A stretch of DNA of 64,000 bases from Falsiroseomonas sp050563535 (GTDB taxonomy: Bacteria; Pseudomonadota; Alphaproteobacteria; Acetobacterales; Acetobacteraceae): NCBI RefSeq assembly GCF_050563535.1, contig NZ_JBNXUO010000008.1:1-64000 (forward strand), written 5' to 3'. Both the position numbers and the translations under genes were made by a program. Numbering within the stretch: position 1 is the stretch's first letter; each line of letters begins with the position of its first letter. Positions 35,384 to 44,158 of the stretch are shown here, piece after piece. The notes beneath the pieces were generated by a model that was not told the DNA's origin, did no database searches, and worked only from the letters and a program-made list of their open reading frames with translations.

Positions 35384-36619
35384 TCAGCCGGCCGCCGGCA
35401 CCCCGCGCCAAACCGCCCCGCCCCGCATCACGAAAGCGACCCGCCGCACCAGGGAGATGTCGCGCCGCGGGTCGCCGGGCAGGCCGAGGATGTCGGCTTC
35501 CAGCCCCGCCGCCAACGCCCCCGTGCGCGCGCCGAGGCCGATCGCCGCCGCGCCATGCGCGGTGCCGGCCAGCAGCGCCTGCTCGGCCGGCATCCCGGCC
35601 TCGACCAGCCATTCCATCTCCATCGCGTCGGGGCCGAGCGGGGTGATGGGTGGCCCCACGAAGTCAGTCCCCGCCGCGATGCGCACGCCGTGGCGCAGCG
35701 CGACCTCGATGGAGCGTCGCTGCACCTCGCGGTGGCGGCGCCAGCCCATCGCGATGGCGGGCGGCGCACCCGCCGCGCGCAGCGCCGGCAGCGACAGGGT
35801 GGGCACCAGCCAGGTGCCGAGGTCGGCCATCCGCCGCGCCGTCTCCTCGCCGATGCCGTGGCCGTGCTCGATGCTGTCCACCCCGGCGTCCAGCGCCTGG
35901 CGCACCGCCTCCTCCCCGATCGCATGGGTGGCGACGGGCAGGTGGTTGCGGTGCGCCTCCTCCACCGCCGCGCGCAGTTCCTCATCCGACCAGGCGAGGC
36001 GCAGCCGGGCGGGGTCGTTGCCCCAGGGGCGCAGCGCGTCCGAATGCTCGCCGACCGAGCCGCCGACCTTCAGGAAATCCGCGCCCTGGCGCAGCCTCTC
36101 GCGCACGCGGCGGCGGATCTCCTCCGGCCCGTCGGCGAGGATGCCGAGCCGCTCGACCCATTCGAGGGGCCAGAGCGCCTGGTCCCAGGTGCCGGCGCGC
36201 GAACAGACGAAATCCCCCGCCGCGACGATGTGCGGCCCGGGCAGCGCCCCTTCCCGCACCGCCCGCGCCAGCGAGGGGCCGAGCGGCCCGCCGCAGCAGC
36301 GCACCGCGGTGATCCCGCCATCGAGCAGCGCGCGGAGTTCCGCCGCCGCGCGCGCCGTCCGGTAGGCCATGGGCCAGTTCCACAGCGCCGAGGGCTCGGC
36401 ATGGTCGAGGCCCCAGAGGTGCAGATGCGCGTCCACGAAGCCCGGCACCAGCCAGAGGCCGCCGAGGTCGATCACTGCCGCGCCTTCCGGCGCCGGACGC
36501 TCGCCCTGCCGGCCGATCCAGGCGATGCGGCGGTCCTCCACATGCAGCTCCGCCGGCGCCACCACGGCGCCGTCGCGGGCGGTCCAGGCGGCGGCGGCGC
36601 GCAGGATGGTCGGCGGCAT
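35384..36619 (-). CDS. Amidohydrolase-superfamily metal-dependent hydrolase
   Basis: A 411-residue imidazolonepropionase/dipeptidase-like enzyme. The metal ligands are visible in order: H-x-H in PGFVDAHLHLW, a probable carbamylated Lys in ADFLKVGGSVGEHS, His in PVATHAIGEEA, His in SIEHGHGIGEE, and Asp in IAAGTDFVGPP. The N-terminal and C-terminal small beta domains carry the usual IDLGGLWLVPG and ADILGLPGDP segments. Substrate unknown; such enzymes cleave cyclic amides, Xaa-Pro dipeptides or similar. It is convergent with the giant gene (18 bp apart) and divergent from the Bug solute-binding protein gene, which may import its substrate. Confidence 0.88.
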   Translation of the reverse strand: MPPTILRAAAAWTARDGAVVAPAELHVEDRRIAWIGRQGERPAPEGAAVIDLGGLWLVPGFVDAHLHLWGLDHAEPSALWNWPMAYRTARAAAELRALLDGGITAVRCCGGPLGPSLARAVREGALPGPHIVAAGDFVCSRAGTWDQALWPLEWVERLGILADGPEEIRRRVRERLRQGADFLKVGGSVGEHSDALRPWGNDPARLRLAWSDEELRAAVEEAHRNHLPVATHAIGEEAVRQALDAGVDSIEHGHGIGEETARRMADLGTWLVPTLSLPALRAAGAPPAIAMGWRRHREVQRRSIEVALRHGVRIAAGTDFVGPPITPLGPDAMEMEWLVEAGMPAEQALLAGTAHGAAAIGLGARTGALAAGLEADILGLPGDPRRDISLVRRVAFVMRGGAVWRGVPAAG

Positions 36620-36662
36620 GGGGGCTCCTCGGCGGCCTTGTGACTAACCAGGCGGAACATTA

Positions 36663-36682
36663 TTGTCCGCGCGTCCAGACAA
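36663..36682. promoter_or_regulatory. Candidate operator with TTGTC and GACAA half-sites
   Basis: TTGTC and GACAA form an inverted repeat with a 10-bp spacer in the 120-bp divergent region between the amidohydrolase and Bug genes. The same half-sites, fused as TTGTCCGGACAA, occur upstream of the TRAP genes at 40566, which is why I list it. The spacing differs, so a shared regulator is uncertain. Confidence 0.3.
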
Positions 36683-36739
36683 CACCATCGGCCGTGCCGG
36701 GCCGCAGCGTCCAGGCCGCCCCAGGGAGGAAAGACAGAT

Positions 36740-37720
36740 ATGATCCTGTCCCGTCGCACCATGCTCGCCGGCACCGCGGCGCTCGGCGCCCTCGGCGCGC
36801 GCGGCGCCGCCGCGCAGGGCGCCTGGCCCAGCCGCCCGGTGGCGGTGATGGTCCCCTTCGCCCCCGGCGGCTCCACCGACTTCGTCGCGCGGCTGCTCTC
36901 GCAGGAACTCTCGACCGCGCTCGGCCAGCAATTCGTGGTGGACAACCGCGCGGGCGCGAGCGGCACCGTGGGCATGACCTTCCTCGCCCGCGCACGGCCG
37001 GACGGCTACACGCTGGGCGTCGTGCCGAACGGCACCTTCGCCATGGCGCCCGCGATGTTCGAGCGCCTGCCCTACGACAACGAGAACGCCTTCGCGCCGG
37101 TCGGCATGCTGGCGACCAACGCGATGTTCCTCTGCGTCGCGCCCGACAGCCCGCACCGCACCCTCGCCGACCTGCTGGCGGCGTCGCGCGCCGCGCCGGG
37201 CAGGCTGAGCTTCGCCTCCGCCGGGTCGGGGGTGGCCAACCACCTCGGCCCCGAGCTGCTGCAGGAAATGGCGGGCGTGAACTGGCTGCACGTCTCCTAC
37301 CGCAGCGGCGCGGCCGGCGTGCAGGCGGTGATCGCGAAGGAGACGACGCTGTCCTTCGTCGATTCCGTCACCGCCATCCCCTTCCTGCGCGACCGCACGC
37401 TGCGCGCGCTCGGCTTCTCGGGCGCGGAGCGCAGCCCGCAGATGCCGGACGTGCCGACCATCGCGGAGCAGGGCTTCCCCGGCTACCGCGCCAGCACCGA
37501 TTTCGGGCTGTTCGCGCCCGCCGGCACGCCCGCGCCGATCATCGAGAGGCTGGGCGCGGAGATGCGGCGCATCATGCTGTCCCCCGCCACCAAGGCCCGG
37601 CTGGAGCCGCTGGCGATCGACCCGGTGGGCGGGACGGTGGCCGAATTCGGCCCCTATGCCGCGGCCGAGCGCGCGAAGTGGGGCGACCTCATCCGCCGGC
37701 GCAACATCAAGCCGGAGTGA
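36740..37720 (+). CDS. Bug/TctC-family periplasmic solute-binding protein
   Basis: A 326-residue tripartite tricarboxylate transporter receptor. The Tat-like/Sec leader is SRRTMLAGTAALGALGARGAAA. The mature protein begins AWPSRPVAVMVPFAPGGSTDFVAR, the family signature, with the carboxylate-binding loops NRAGASGTVG and SAGSGVANHL. The start has GGGAGGAAAG upstream. No TctA/TctB membrane genes are adjacent, so it is an orphan receptor, as is common for Bug proteins. Divergent from the amidohydrolase and 100 bp before an alpha/beta hydrolase. Confidence 0.95.
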   Translation: MILSRRTMLAGTAALGALGARGAAAQGAWPSRPVAVMVPFAPGGSTDFVARLLSQELSTALGQQFVVDNRAGASGTVGMTFLARARPDGYTLGVVPNGTFAMAPAMFERLPYDNENAFAPVGMLATNAMFLCVAPDSPHRTLADLLAASRAAPGRLSFASAGSGVANHLGPELLQEMAGVNWLHVSYRSGAAGVQAVIAKETTLSFVDSVTAIPFLRDRTLRALGFSGAERSPQMPDVPTIAEQGFPGYRASTDFGLFAPAGTPAPIIERLGAEMRRIMLSPATKARLEPLAIDPVGGTVAEFGPYAAAERAKWGDLIRRRNIKPE

Positions 37721-37728
37721 TCCGCGCG

Positions 37729-37754
37729 GCGCCCCCCGGCCCGCCGGGGGGCGC
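37729..37754 (+). terminator. Perfect 12-bp GC hairpin after the Bug gene
   Basis: GCGCCCCCCGGC and GCCGGGGGGCGC are perfectly complementary with a 2-base loop, 8 bp past the stop codon. No T-run follows. A likely intrinsic-type or rho-assisted end for the Bug transcript. Confidence 0.5.
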
Positions 37755-37820
37755 TGGCGCCGGCATGCATCGCTCCGCTACGCTCCCCCGCGGGACCGAT
37801 GGCTCAGGGGAGGAACGCGC

Positions 37821-38882
37821 GTGACGGGAACCGTGATGCCGCGGCGTGCCGCGGTTGCCAGCCTGCTTGCCCTGGCCGCCGCCCCGGCGCTGGCGCAGGA
37901 CGCGCCGACCCCGCGGGAGGCGAGCTGGATCGCGCGGGACTTCCGCTTCCACACCGGCGAGGTGATGGCGGAACTGCGGATCGGCTACACCACGCTCGGC
38001 GATCCGTCCGGCATCCCGGTGCTGATCCTGCACGGCACGGGGGGATCGGCCGCCAACATGCTGGCGCCGGCCTTCGCGGGCCCGCTGTTCGGCCCGGGCC
38101 GGCCGCTCGATGCCGCGCGGCACTTCATCATCATCCCCGACGCCATCGGCACGGGGCGGTCCAGCAAGCCGTCCGACGGGCTGCGCGCCGCCTTCCCGCG
38201 ATACAACTACGACGACATGGTGCTGGCGCAGTGGCGCCTGGTGACGGAAGGGCTCGGCATCCGCCGGCTGCGGCTGGTGCTCGGCAATTCCATGGGGGGC
38301 ATGCATGCCTGGCTGTGGGGCGTGACGCATCCCGACATGATGGACGCCATCGTGCCGATGGCGGCCCAGCCCACCGAGATGTCGGCCCGCAACTGGATGC
38401 TGCGCCGGCTGATGGTGGAAAGCATCCGCCGCGACCCCGCCTATCGCGACGGCAACTACGCCGAACAGCCGCCCTCGCTGCGGACGGCCAACGTGTTCTA
38501 CGCGACAGCGACGAATGGCGGCACGCTGAACCTGCAGTCCATCGCCGCCACCCGCGCCGCCGCCGACCGGCTGGTGGAACAGCGCATCAATGCGGCGCCG
38601 CCGGCGGATGCCAACGACTTCATCTGGCAATGGGACAGCTCGCGCGACTACAACCCGGCGCCGCGGCTGGACGCCATCAAGGCCGCCGTGCTGGCGATCA
38701 ACGCCGCCGATGACGAACGCAACCCGCCCGAGACCGGGCTGATGCAGGCGGCGATGGCGCGCATCCCGCGCGGGCGGCTGCTGCTGATCCCGGCGAGCGC
38801 CGAGACGCTCGGCCACGGCACCACCGGCAATGCCCGCTTCTGGGCGGAGGAGCTGCGCGCCTTCCTGACCGAGGTCAGGTAG
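37821..38882 (+). CDS. Exported alpha/beta-hydrolase, homoserine acetyltransferase-like
   Basis: A 353-residue protein with a signal peptide (AAVASLLALAAAPALAQ). The fold resembles homoserine O-acetyltransferase/MetX: ILHGTGGSAANM, the nucleophile elbow GNSMGGMHAWLWG, an Asp in INAADDERNPPE and the His in ETLGHGTTG. The secreted location argues for a hydrolase, not methionine synthesis. The GTG at 37821 has GGGGAGGAA eight bases before it; an ATG at 37836 is an alternative. It may process compounds taken up by the Bug or TRAP systems next to it. Convergent with the GAF gene. Confidence 0.85.
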   Translation: MTGTVMPRRAAVASLLALAAAPALAQDAPTPREASWIARDFRFHTGEVMAELRIGYTTLGDPSGIPVLILHGTGGSAANMLAPAFAGPLFGPGRPLDAARHFIIIPDAIGTGRSSKPSDGLRAAFPRYNYDDMVLAQWRLVTEGLGIRRLRLVLGNSMGGMHAWLWGVTHPDMMDAIVPMAAQPTEMSARNWMLRRLMVESIRRDPAYRDGNYAEQPPSLRTANVFYATATNGGTLNLQSIAATRAAADRLVEQRINAAPPADANDFIWQWDSSRDYNPAPRLDAIKAAVLAINAADDERNPPETGLMQAAMARIPRGRLLLIPASAETLGHGTTGNARFWAEELRAFLTEVR

Positions 38883-38894
38883 CCGCGCGCGGCT

Positions 38895-39515
38895 TCAGCC
38901 CGGCCCGTCCAGCCCTTCGCGGTCCACGCGGAAGGCATCCGGCGGGTCGGCATTGGCGGCCAGCCAGGCCGGCCCGCCATGGGCGATCCAGCAGCCCGCC
39001 GCGATGCGCGACGCCGCGACCAGGATCGCCAGGTCCGCCTTCCGCATCGTCCAGCGCGCCTGCGCCGCCATGATGAGCTGGCCGTGGAACTCGCCCCTCC
39101 ACATGATCGGCGCGAAGATGGTGGACCCCATGCGCGACGTCTTCAGGTACTGCCGGAAGGTGCCGTGGTCGTCCGTGTTCTCCAGCAGCAGCTTGCTGCG
39201 GTTGGCGTAAACCCAGCCCGGATGGCCGCCGTCGATCGGCACCATCAGCCGCCGCTGCTCCGGCGGGAAGCCGATGCTGCCGACCAGCATGTGGTGGCGC
39301 CGGTCGGGCGTGACGAAGAAGGCGCCGGCGACGAAATACTGCCGCTCCCCCGGCTTCAGCGCGCCCGGCGTCAGATGCGCGTCGCGGTCGCCGAGCAGGC
39401 CGTGGCAGCCGCGCGCGAGCGCGGCCATCGCCTCCTCCGGCCCTGCCGCGTCCAGCGCCTCCGTCCCGGCCGTCTCCAGCATGGAGAGGCCGGCCGCCAT
39501 CAGCTGATCGGTCAT
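38895..39515 (-). CDS. GAF-domain protein co-translated with the TRAP binding protein
   Basis: A 206-residue cytoplasmic protein. The central part reads as a GAF-type sensor fold: YFVAGAFFVTPDRRHHMLVGSIGFPPEQRRL, then STIFAPIMWRGEFHGQLIMAAQARW, followed by the typical long helix RKADLAILVAASRIAAG. No output domain (no HTH, kinase or GGDEF) is present. The ATG at 39515 overlaps the stop of the DctP gene (ATGA), so the two are translated together. This suggests a sensing or allosteric partner tied to TRAP uptake, an inference from position only. Confidence 0.7.
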   Translation of the reverse strand: MTDQLMAAGLSMLETAGTEALDAAGPEEAMAALARGCHGLLGDRDAHLTPGALKPGERQYFVAGAFFVTPDRRHHMLVGSIGFPPEQRRLMVPIDGGHPGWVYANRSKLLLENTDDHGTFRQYLKTSRMGSTIFAPIMWRGEFHGQLIMAAQARWTMRKADLAILVAASRIAAGCWIAHGGPAWLAANADPPDAFRVDREGLDGPG

Positions 39516-40546
39516 CCGCGCGCCTTCAGCTCCTCGATCCGGCGCACCAGCGCGCGGCCGTCGTTGCCGGCGCGTTCGCAGCGCTGGTACCAGTTGTCGA
39601 ACACCGCTTCCACGTTCGGCTGCGCGAAGAGCCGCGCGAGTTCCTCGGGCGGCGCCACGTAGTGCTGCATGCCGGAGGCGGTGAGCCGCGCGATCGCAGC
39701 CGCGCTGAACGGCGCGTGGTTGGCGAAGTGCTCGTCCTCCACCTTGCGGAATTCCGCCTGCACCACCGGCTTCAGCGCATCCGGCAGGCGGTTCCAGACA
39801 TTCTGGTTCACCACCAGCGACCAGGGCACGATGGTGCCGATCCGCCAGGTGGAGAAGTGCTGCGCCACGTTGTGGAAGCCGAAGCCGCCGGCGGTGCCGA
39901 CCGAGGTCATCACCAGGTCCACGATGCCGCGCTGCAGCGCTGGCACGATCTCGCCGAAGGGCACCGGCGTCGGCGCCGCGCCCAGCCGCTGCATCAGCGC
40001 GCCCGCCTCGGTGTTGTGGACGCGGACCTTCTTCCCGTTGAAGTCGCCCACCACGCGCAGCGGCGCGCGGGAGATGATGCACTGGTCCTCGAACACCCCG
40101 GTGGCGAGGTGGATGCTGCGGTATCGGCCGCGCCAGACCGCCGACATCTCCTCCCTCAGCAGCGGGTCGAGCATGCGCTGGTACTGCGCCACATCGGTCA
40201 GCAGGCCGGGCAGGTGGCCGAAATTCATGTAGGGCGCCTCGGCGCTCAGCCAGGGCGTGACGGCGAAGCTGCCGTCGAGCCTGCCGTCCCGCACCGCCGC
40301 GGGCTGTTCGGGGCCGGCGACCAGCGTGTCGTACAGCTCGATCGTCAGGCGCCCGCCGGTGGCCTGCGCGATGCGCTGCGGCACCGGGCGCAGCGTCTCC
40401 ACGTACGAACTCCCGGTGGCGTTCACGAAGCCGATGTTCCAGCGGACCGACGCCTGCGCGCGGACGAGGCCCGGGGCGCCGAGCGTCCCGCCCGCGGCGA
40501 GGGAAAGGGCCAGCACCTGCCGGCGGGTCGGCGCCATCCTGCGCAT
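39512..40546 (-). CDS. TRAP transporter periplasmic solute-binding protein (DctP type)
   Basis: A 344-residue receptor with a Tat-like leader (PTRRQVLALSLAAGGTLG, cut near VRAQ). The family core is visible: ARG in FNGKKVRVHNTEAGALMQRLGAAPTPVPFGEIVPALQRGIVDLVM, where the Arg of the KVRV strand normally binds the ligand carboxylate. The ATG at 40546 follows GGGGGAGAG. It is divergent from the fused membrane subunit at 40632, with the palindrome TTGTCCGGACAA between them. Ligand probably a carboxylate, as for the family. Confidence 0.92.
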   Translation of the reverse strand: MRRMAPTRRQVLALSLAAGGTLGAPGLVRAQASVRWNIGFVNATGSSYVETLRPVPQRIAQATGGRLTIELYDTLVAGPEQPAAVRDGRLDGSFAVTPWLSAEAPYMNFGHLPGLLTDVAQYQRMLDPLLREEMSAVWRGRYRSIHLATGVFEDQCIISRAPLRVVGDFNGKKVRVHNTEAGALMQRLGAAPTPVPFGEIVPALQRGIVDLVMTSVGTAGGFGFHNVAQHFSTWRIGTIVPWSLVVNQNVWNRLPDALKPVVQAEFRKVEDEHFANHAPFSAAAIARLTASGMQHYVAPPEELARLFAQPNVEAVFDNWYQRCERAGNDGRALVRRIEELKARG

Positions 40547-40565
40547 CACGCTCTCCCCCTTGTCA

Positions 40566-40577
40566 TTGTCCGGACAA
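40566..40577. promoter_or_regulatory. Palindrome TTGTCCGGACAA in the TRAP divergent promoter
   Basis: A perfect 12-bp palindrome 20 bp upstream of the binding-protein start and 55 bp upstream of the permease start. It resembles operators of FadR-type GntR regulators, which commonly control TRAP operons. No regulator gene is beside it. Confidence 0.5.
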
Positions 40578-40631
40578 ATCTTCACGCTCGCCGCCACGGC
40601 CTGTCAAGCGCGAGAGACGGAGCGACCCCGG

Positions 40632-42662
40632 ATGTCGTCACAGCCTGCCGCGGCATCCGCGGCGGAACGCGCCGCGACGGCGGTCGCGCGGATCCTCCTG
40701 GTCGTCGCCGCGCTCGGCGTGGCGGCGATGACGGCCTCCACCGTCTGGGACGTGGTGGTGCGCTACCTGTTCAATGCGCCGACCGTCTGGGCGACGGAGC
40801 TGAGCACCTACTTCCTGATCGCCACCATCTTCCTCGGCGCGGGCTGGGCGCATCTGGCGGATGCGAATGTCCGGGTGGAGCTGGTGCTGAACATGCTGCG
40901 GCCCGGCCCGCGTCGCGACCTGGAGCTTGCGACCGCCTGGGTCGGGCTGCTGGTCGTGCTGCTGGCCGCCTGGCAGTCGGCGCTGATGGTCGTCTCGGAC
41001 TACGAGAACGGGGCGCGCGTCTTCTCGCTGCTGCTGACGCCGACCTGGATGCCGAAGCTGCCCATCGCCATCGGCCTCGGCGGGCTGGTCCTGGCGCTGC
41101 TGGTGGAGATCGAGCGGCTTTCGGCCGGCGTCTCGGCCTGGCGGCGCATCCTGCCCCATGGGCTGGTCGCCGCGCTGGCCCTGCTGCTGCTGGCCTTCGG
41201 GCGGGACGTGCCGGACTCCGGCCTCGGCCGCATCGACCTGGGCAGCCTGCTGGCGCTGGCCGTGGTGCTGGGCGGCGCCTTCCTCGGCGGGGTCCGCGCG
41301 GGGCTGCTGACGGCGGCGATCCTGCTCGGCGGGATCGCGACCTTCGCGCTGGGGCGCGACCTCGGCGCGGGGACGGTGACGCTGCTGCTGTTCGCCGCCA
41401 TCGCGGTGTTCCTGGCCATCGGGCTGCGGATCGCCTTCGCGCTGGCCGTCGTCGGCATCCTGGCGATCTACCTGCTGCTGCCCGCGCCCTTCCCGATGAC
41501 CATCGCGGAACGCACCTGGTCGGGGGTCAATTCCTTCTCGCTCACCGCCGTGCCGCTCTATGTGCTGATGGGGGCGCTGCTGGTGCGGTCGCGGCTGTCG
41601 GACGAGCTGTTCGTGGTGATGGCGAAGCTGCTGGCGCCGCTGCCGGGGGGGCTGGCGCATGCGGCCACCGCGGGCTGCGGCATCTTCGCGGCCGTCTCCG
41701 GCTCCTCCGTCGCCACCGCCGCCACGGTCGGGTCCGTCGCCTGCCCGGAGATGACGCGGCGCGGCTACAGCCCGGCGCTCGCCTACGGGTCGGTCGCGGC
41801 GGGCGGCACGCTCGGCATCCTGATCCCGCCGAGCGTGCCGATGATCATCTACGCGACCACCGTCGGCGTCTCGATCGTGGAGCTGTTCCTGGCCGGCATC
41901 CTGCCGGGGCTGCTGATGATGGGGCTGTTCATGGCCGTCATCCTGGGCTGGGCCTGGCTGCGGCCGGGCGCCGCGCCGCGGCTGACGCGCGCGCAGCAGC
42001 CGCCGCTGAGACGTGCGGGGCTGGTCGATTCCGCGCTCGTGCTGCTGCTGATCGCGATGGTCATCACCTCGCTCTACGCCGGCATCGCCACCGCGTCGGA
42101 GACGGGGGCGGTGGGCGCGGCGGCGGCGCTGCTGGCCTGCGCCCTGCGCGGCAGGCTGGGCCGCGCGATGCTGTGGGCCTGCCTGGTGGAGACGGTGGTC
42201 GTCACCTCCTTCATCTTCCTGATCGTCGTCGGCGCCAACATCATCACCTACGGCTTCGACTTCCTGAAGGTGTCGCAGCAGGTGATGTCGCTGGCGGCGG
42301 TCGCGGGGCTGGACCGCTGGGTGGTCTTCCTGCTGATCGTGGCCGTCTACGTCATCCTCGGCATGTTCCTCGATTCCATCTCCATGCTGGTGCTGACGCT
42401 GCCGGTGGTCTTCCCGCTGTCGCAGTCGCTGGGCTTCGACCCGATCTGGATGGGCGTGATCCTGGTGATCATGGCGGAGGTCGGGCTCATCACTCCGCCG
42501 GTCGGGATGAACCTCTTCGTGCTGCAGGGCATCGGCAAGGGCGTCCCGATCCGCACCATCGCGGCCGGCGCGATGCCCTTCCTGGGCGCGATGCTGGCGA
42601 CGGTGGCACTGCTCTGCCTCTGGCCATCCATCGCGCTGGTGCTGCCGGCGGCTCTCAGGTAG
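40632..42662 (+). CDS. TRAP transporter permease, fused DctQ-DctM
   Basis: A 676-residue protein combining the small four-helix DctQ subunit (residues 1-170, with VWDVVVRYLFNAPTVWATELSTY) and the large 12-helix DctM subunit (from about 235). DctM signatures are GSSVATAATVGSVACPEM, GGTLGILIPPSVPMIIYA and the C-terminal LITPPVGMNLFVLQG. Extra helices join the two parts (DLGSLLALAVVLGGAFLGG), as in known QM fusions. It drives sodium-coupled uptake of the ligand caught by the divergent binding protein. The ATG at 40632 is chosen over much longer upstream frames that overlap the binding-protein gene. Confidence 0.95.
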   Translation: MSSQPAAASAAERAATAVARILLVVAALGVAAMTASTVWDVVVRYLFNAPTVWATELSTYFLIATIFLGAGWAHLADANVRVELVLNMLRPGPRRDLELATAWVGLLVVLLAAWQSALMVVSDYENGARVFSLLLTPTWMPKLPIAIGLGGLVLALLVEIERLSAGVSAWRRILPHGLVAALALLLLAFGRDVPDSGLGRIDLGSLLALAVVLGGAFLGGVRAGLLTAAILLGGIATFALGRDLGAGTVTLLLFAAIAVFLAIGLRIAFALAVVGILAIYLLLPAPFPMTIAERTWSGVNSFSLTAVPLYVLMGALLVRSRLSDELFVVMAKLLAPLPGGLAHAATAGCGIFAAVSGSSVATAATVGSVACPEMTRRGYSPALAYGSVAAGGTLGILIPPSVPMIIYATTVGVSIVELFLAGILPGLLMMGLFMAVILGWAWLRPGAAPRLTRAQQPPLRRAGLVDSALVLLLIAMVITSLYAGIATASETGAVGAAAALLACALRGRLGRAMLWACLVETVVVTSFIFLIVVGANIITYGFDFLKVSQQVMSLAAVAGLDRWVVFLLIVAVYVILGMFLDSISMLVLTLPVVFPLSQSLGFDPIWMGVILVIMAEVGLITPPVGMNLFVLQGIGKGVPIRTIAAGAMPFLGAMLATVALLCLWPSIALVLPAALR

Positions 42663-42713
42663 CGCGGCACCGCCGCGCCCCGGCGCGCGTTACGCCCGGC
42701 CAGGAGAGCTCCC

Positions 42714-43238
42714 ATGTCGGACCAGCCAGCCCCGCGCGCCGCCCGCAACATCGACGAGATCATCCGTCGCGAGGAGGAGGAGGCGCGGCGGCGCCCGCCG
42801 TCCAGCCGCGTCGCGGACCTGGTCGCGGGCTTCGCGGGCCACCCCTCCTTCATCCTGGCGCATGCGGCGCTGATCGCCGCCTGGGCGGCGCTGAACCTCG
42901 GCGCGGTGCCCGGCATCGAGCCCTTCGACCCCTGGCCCTTCGGGCTGCTCGGCGGCTTCTTCTCGCTGGAAGGCGTGCTGCTGGCGGCCTTCGTGCTGAT
43001 GAAGCAGAACCGCATGGCGGCGCGGGACGAGGAACGCGCGCATCTCGACCTGCAGGTGAGCCTGCTGGCCGAGCAGGAGGTGACGAAGGTGATCCAGATG
43101 CTGGACCGCATCAGCCACGCGCTGCGGATCGAGGACCAGGTGGTGGACGAGGAATCGAGGGAGTTCGGCCAGCAGACCGCGGTCGGCAACCTCGCGCAGC
43201 ACCTGCATGACCGGCTCCACCCCGGGGAGGAGGCGTGA
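42714..43238 (+). CDS. DUF1003 membrane protein
   Basis: A 174-residue protein. Two membrane helices are visible, ILAHAALIAAWAALNLG and FGLLGGFFSLEGVLLAAFVLM, joined by PFDPWPF, and followed by the conserved NRMAARDEERAHLDLQVSLLAEQEVTKVIQML helix of DUF1003. The C-terminal part is helical and cytoplasmic. The ATG has AGGAGAG upstream. Its stop overlaps the GTG of the next gene (GTGA). Function unknown. Confidence 0.9.
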   Translation: MSDQPAPRAARNIDEIIRREEEEARRRPPSSRVADLVAGFAGHPSFILAHAALIAAWAALNLGAVPGIEPFDPWPFGLLGGFFSLEGVLLAAFVLMKQNRMAARDEERAHLDLQVSLLAEQEVTKVIQMLDRISHALRIEDQVVDEESREFGQQTAVGNLAQHLHDRLHPGEEA

Positions 43239-44158
43239 GCGCCGCCGAGGATCCCGGCGCGGCCTGGATGCGCCACATGCGCCGCGGCGCGTGGGAGGAG
43301 GCGTGGCGCATCGGCGACGCCGCCCTTGCCCGCCCGCGGGACTGGACGCTGCCGCGGCATCTCCAGGCGGTGTGGGACGGGTCGCCGGTGGCGGGGCGGC
43401 GCGTGCTGGTGCGGTGCTACCACGGGCTCGGCGACACCATCCAGTTCATCCGCTTCGTCCCGGCGCTGCGCGCCATGGCGGTGGAGGTCGCGACCTGGGC
43501 GCAGCCGGCGCTGATCCCGCTGCTGCGCACCATGCCCGGCATCGGCCCGCTGCTGCCGCTGCATGACGGCGCGCCCGATGGCGGGCACGACCTCGACGTC
43601 GAAGTGATGGAGCTGGCGCATCTGCTGCGCGTCACGCCCGCGGCGCTGCCCGCTTGCGTGCCCTACTTCCACCCGCCGCGCCGCGCCCTGCCGCCGGGCG
43701 CGCTGCATGTCGGCCTGGTGTGGCAGGCGGGCGATTGGGATCCGTCCCGCACCGTGCCGCCGGCGCTGCTCGCCCCCCTCGCGGACATTCCCGGGGTCGC
43801 GCTGCACATCCTCCAGCGCGGCCCGGCGCTGGCGGACTGGCCGGCGGAGGCCGGCACGGTGGATGGCAGCGACGACGTGCTGGAGGCCGCGTCGCTGGTC
43901 GCCGCGCTCGACCTCGTCGTCAGCGTCGATTCCATGCCCGCGCACCTGGCCGGCGCGCTCGGGCGGCCGGTCTGGACGCTGCTGCGCCACGATGCCGACT
44001 GGCGCTGGATGGAAGGGCGCGACGACAGCCCCTGGTATCCGACCATGCGCCTGTTCCGCCAGGCGCGCCCCGGCGACTGGGCCGGCGTGGCGGCGCGGGT
44101 GGCGGCCGCGCTCAGCCGCCTCGCCGCGCGAGTTCCGGGTGGCGCGCCAGCCCGATGA
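43235..44158 (+). CDS. GT9-like (heptosyltransferase-fold) glycosyltransferase
   Basis: A 307-residue protein related to the glycosyltransferase modules found at the end of TPR proteins. RCYHGLGDTIQFIRFVPALRA near residue 65 and SVDSMPAHLAGALGRPVWTLL plus a WYPTMRLFRQ segment are the GT9/ADP-heptose transferase-like signatures. A short N-terminal TPR-like helix pair precedes them. The start is a GTG overlapping the DUF1003 stop. Its last 47 bases overlap the end of the convergent UDP-xylose synthase-like gene. It may belong functionally with the adjoining glycan cluster. Confidence 0.8.
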   Translation: MSAAEDPGAAWMRHMRRGAWEEAWRIGDAALARPRDWTLPRHLQAVWDGSPVAGRRVLVRCYHGLGDTIQFIRFVPALRAMAVEVATWAQPALIPLLRTMPGIGPLLPLHDGAPDGGHDLDVEVMELAHLLRVTPAALPACVPYFHPPRRALPPGALHVGLVWQAGDWDPSRTVPPALLAPLADIPGVALHILQRGPALADWPAEAGTVDGSDDVLEAASLVAALDLVVSVDSMPAHLAGALGRPVWTLLRHDADWRWMEGRDDSPWYPTMRLFRQARPGDWAGVAARVAAALSRLAARVPGGAPAR

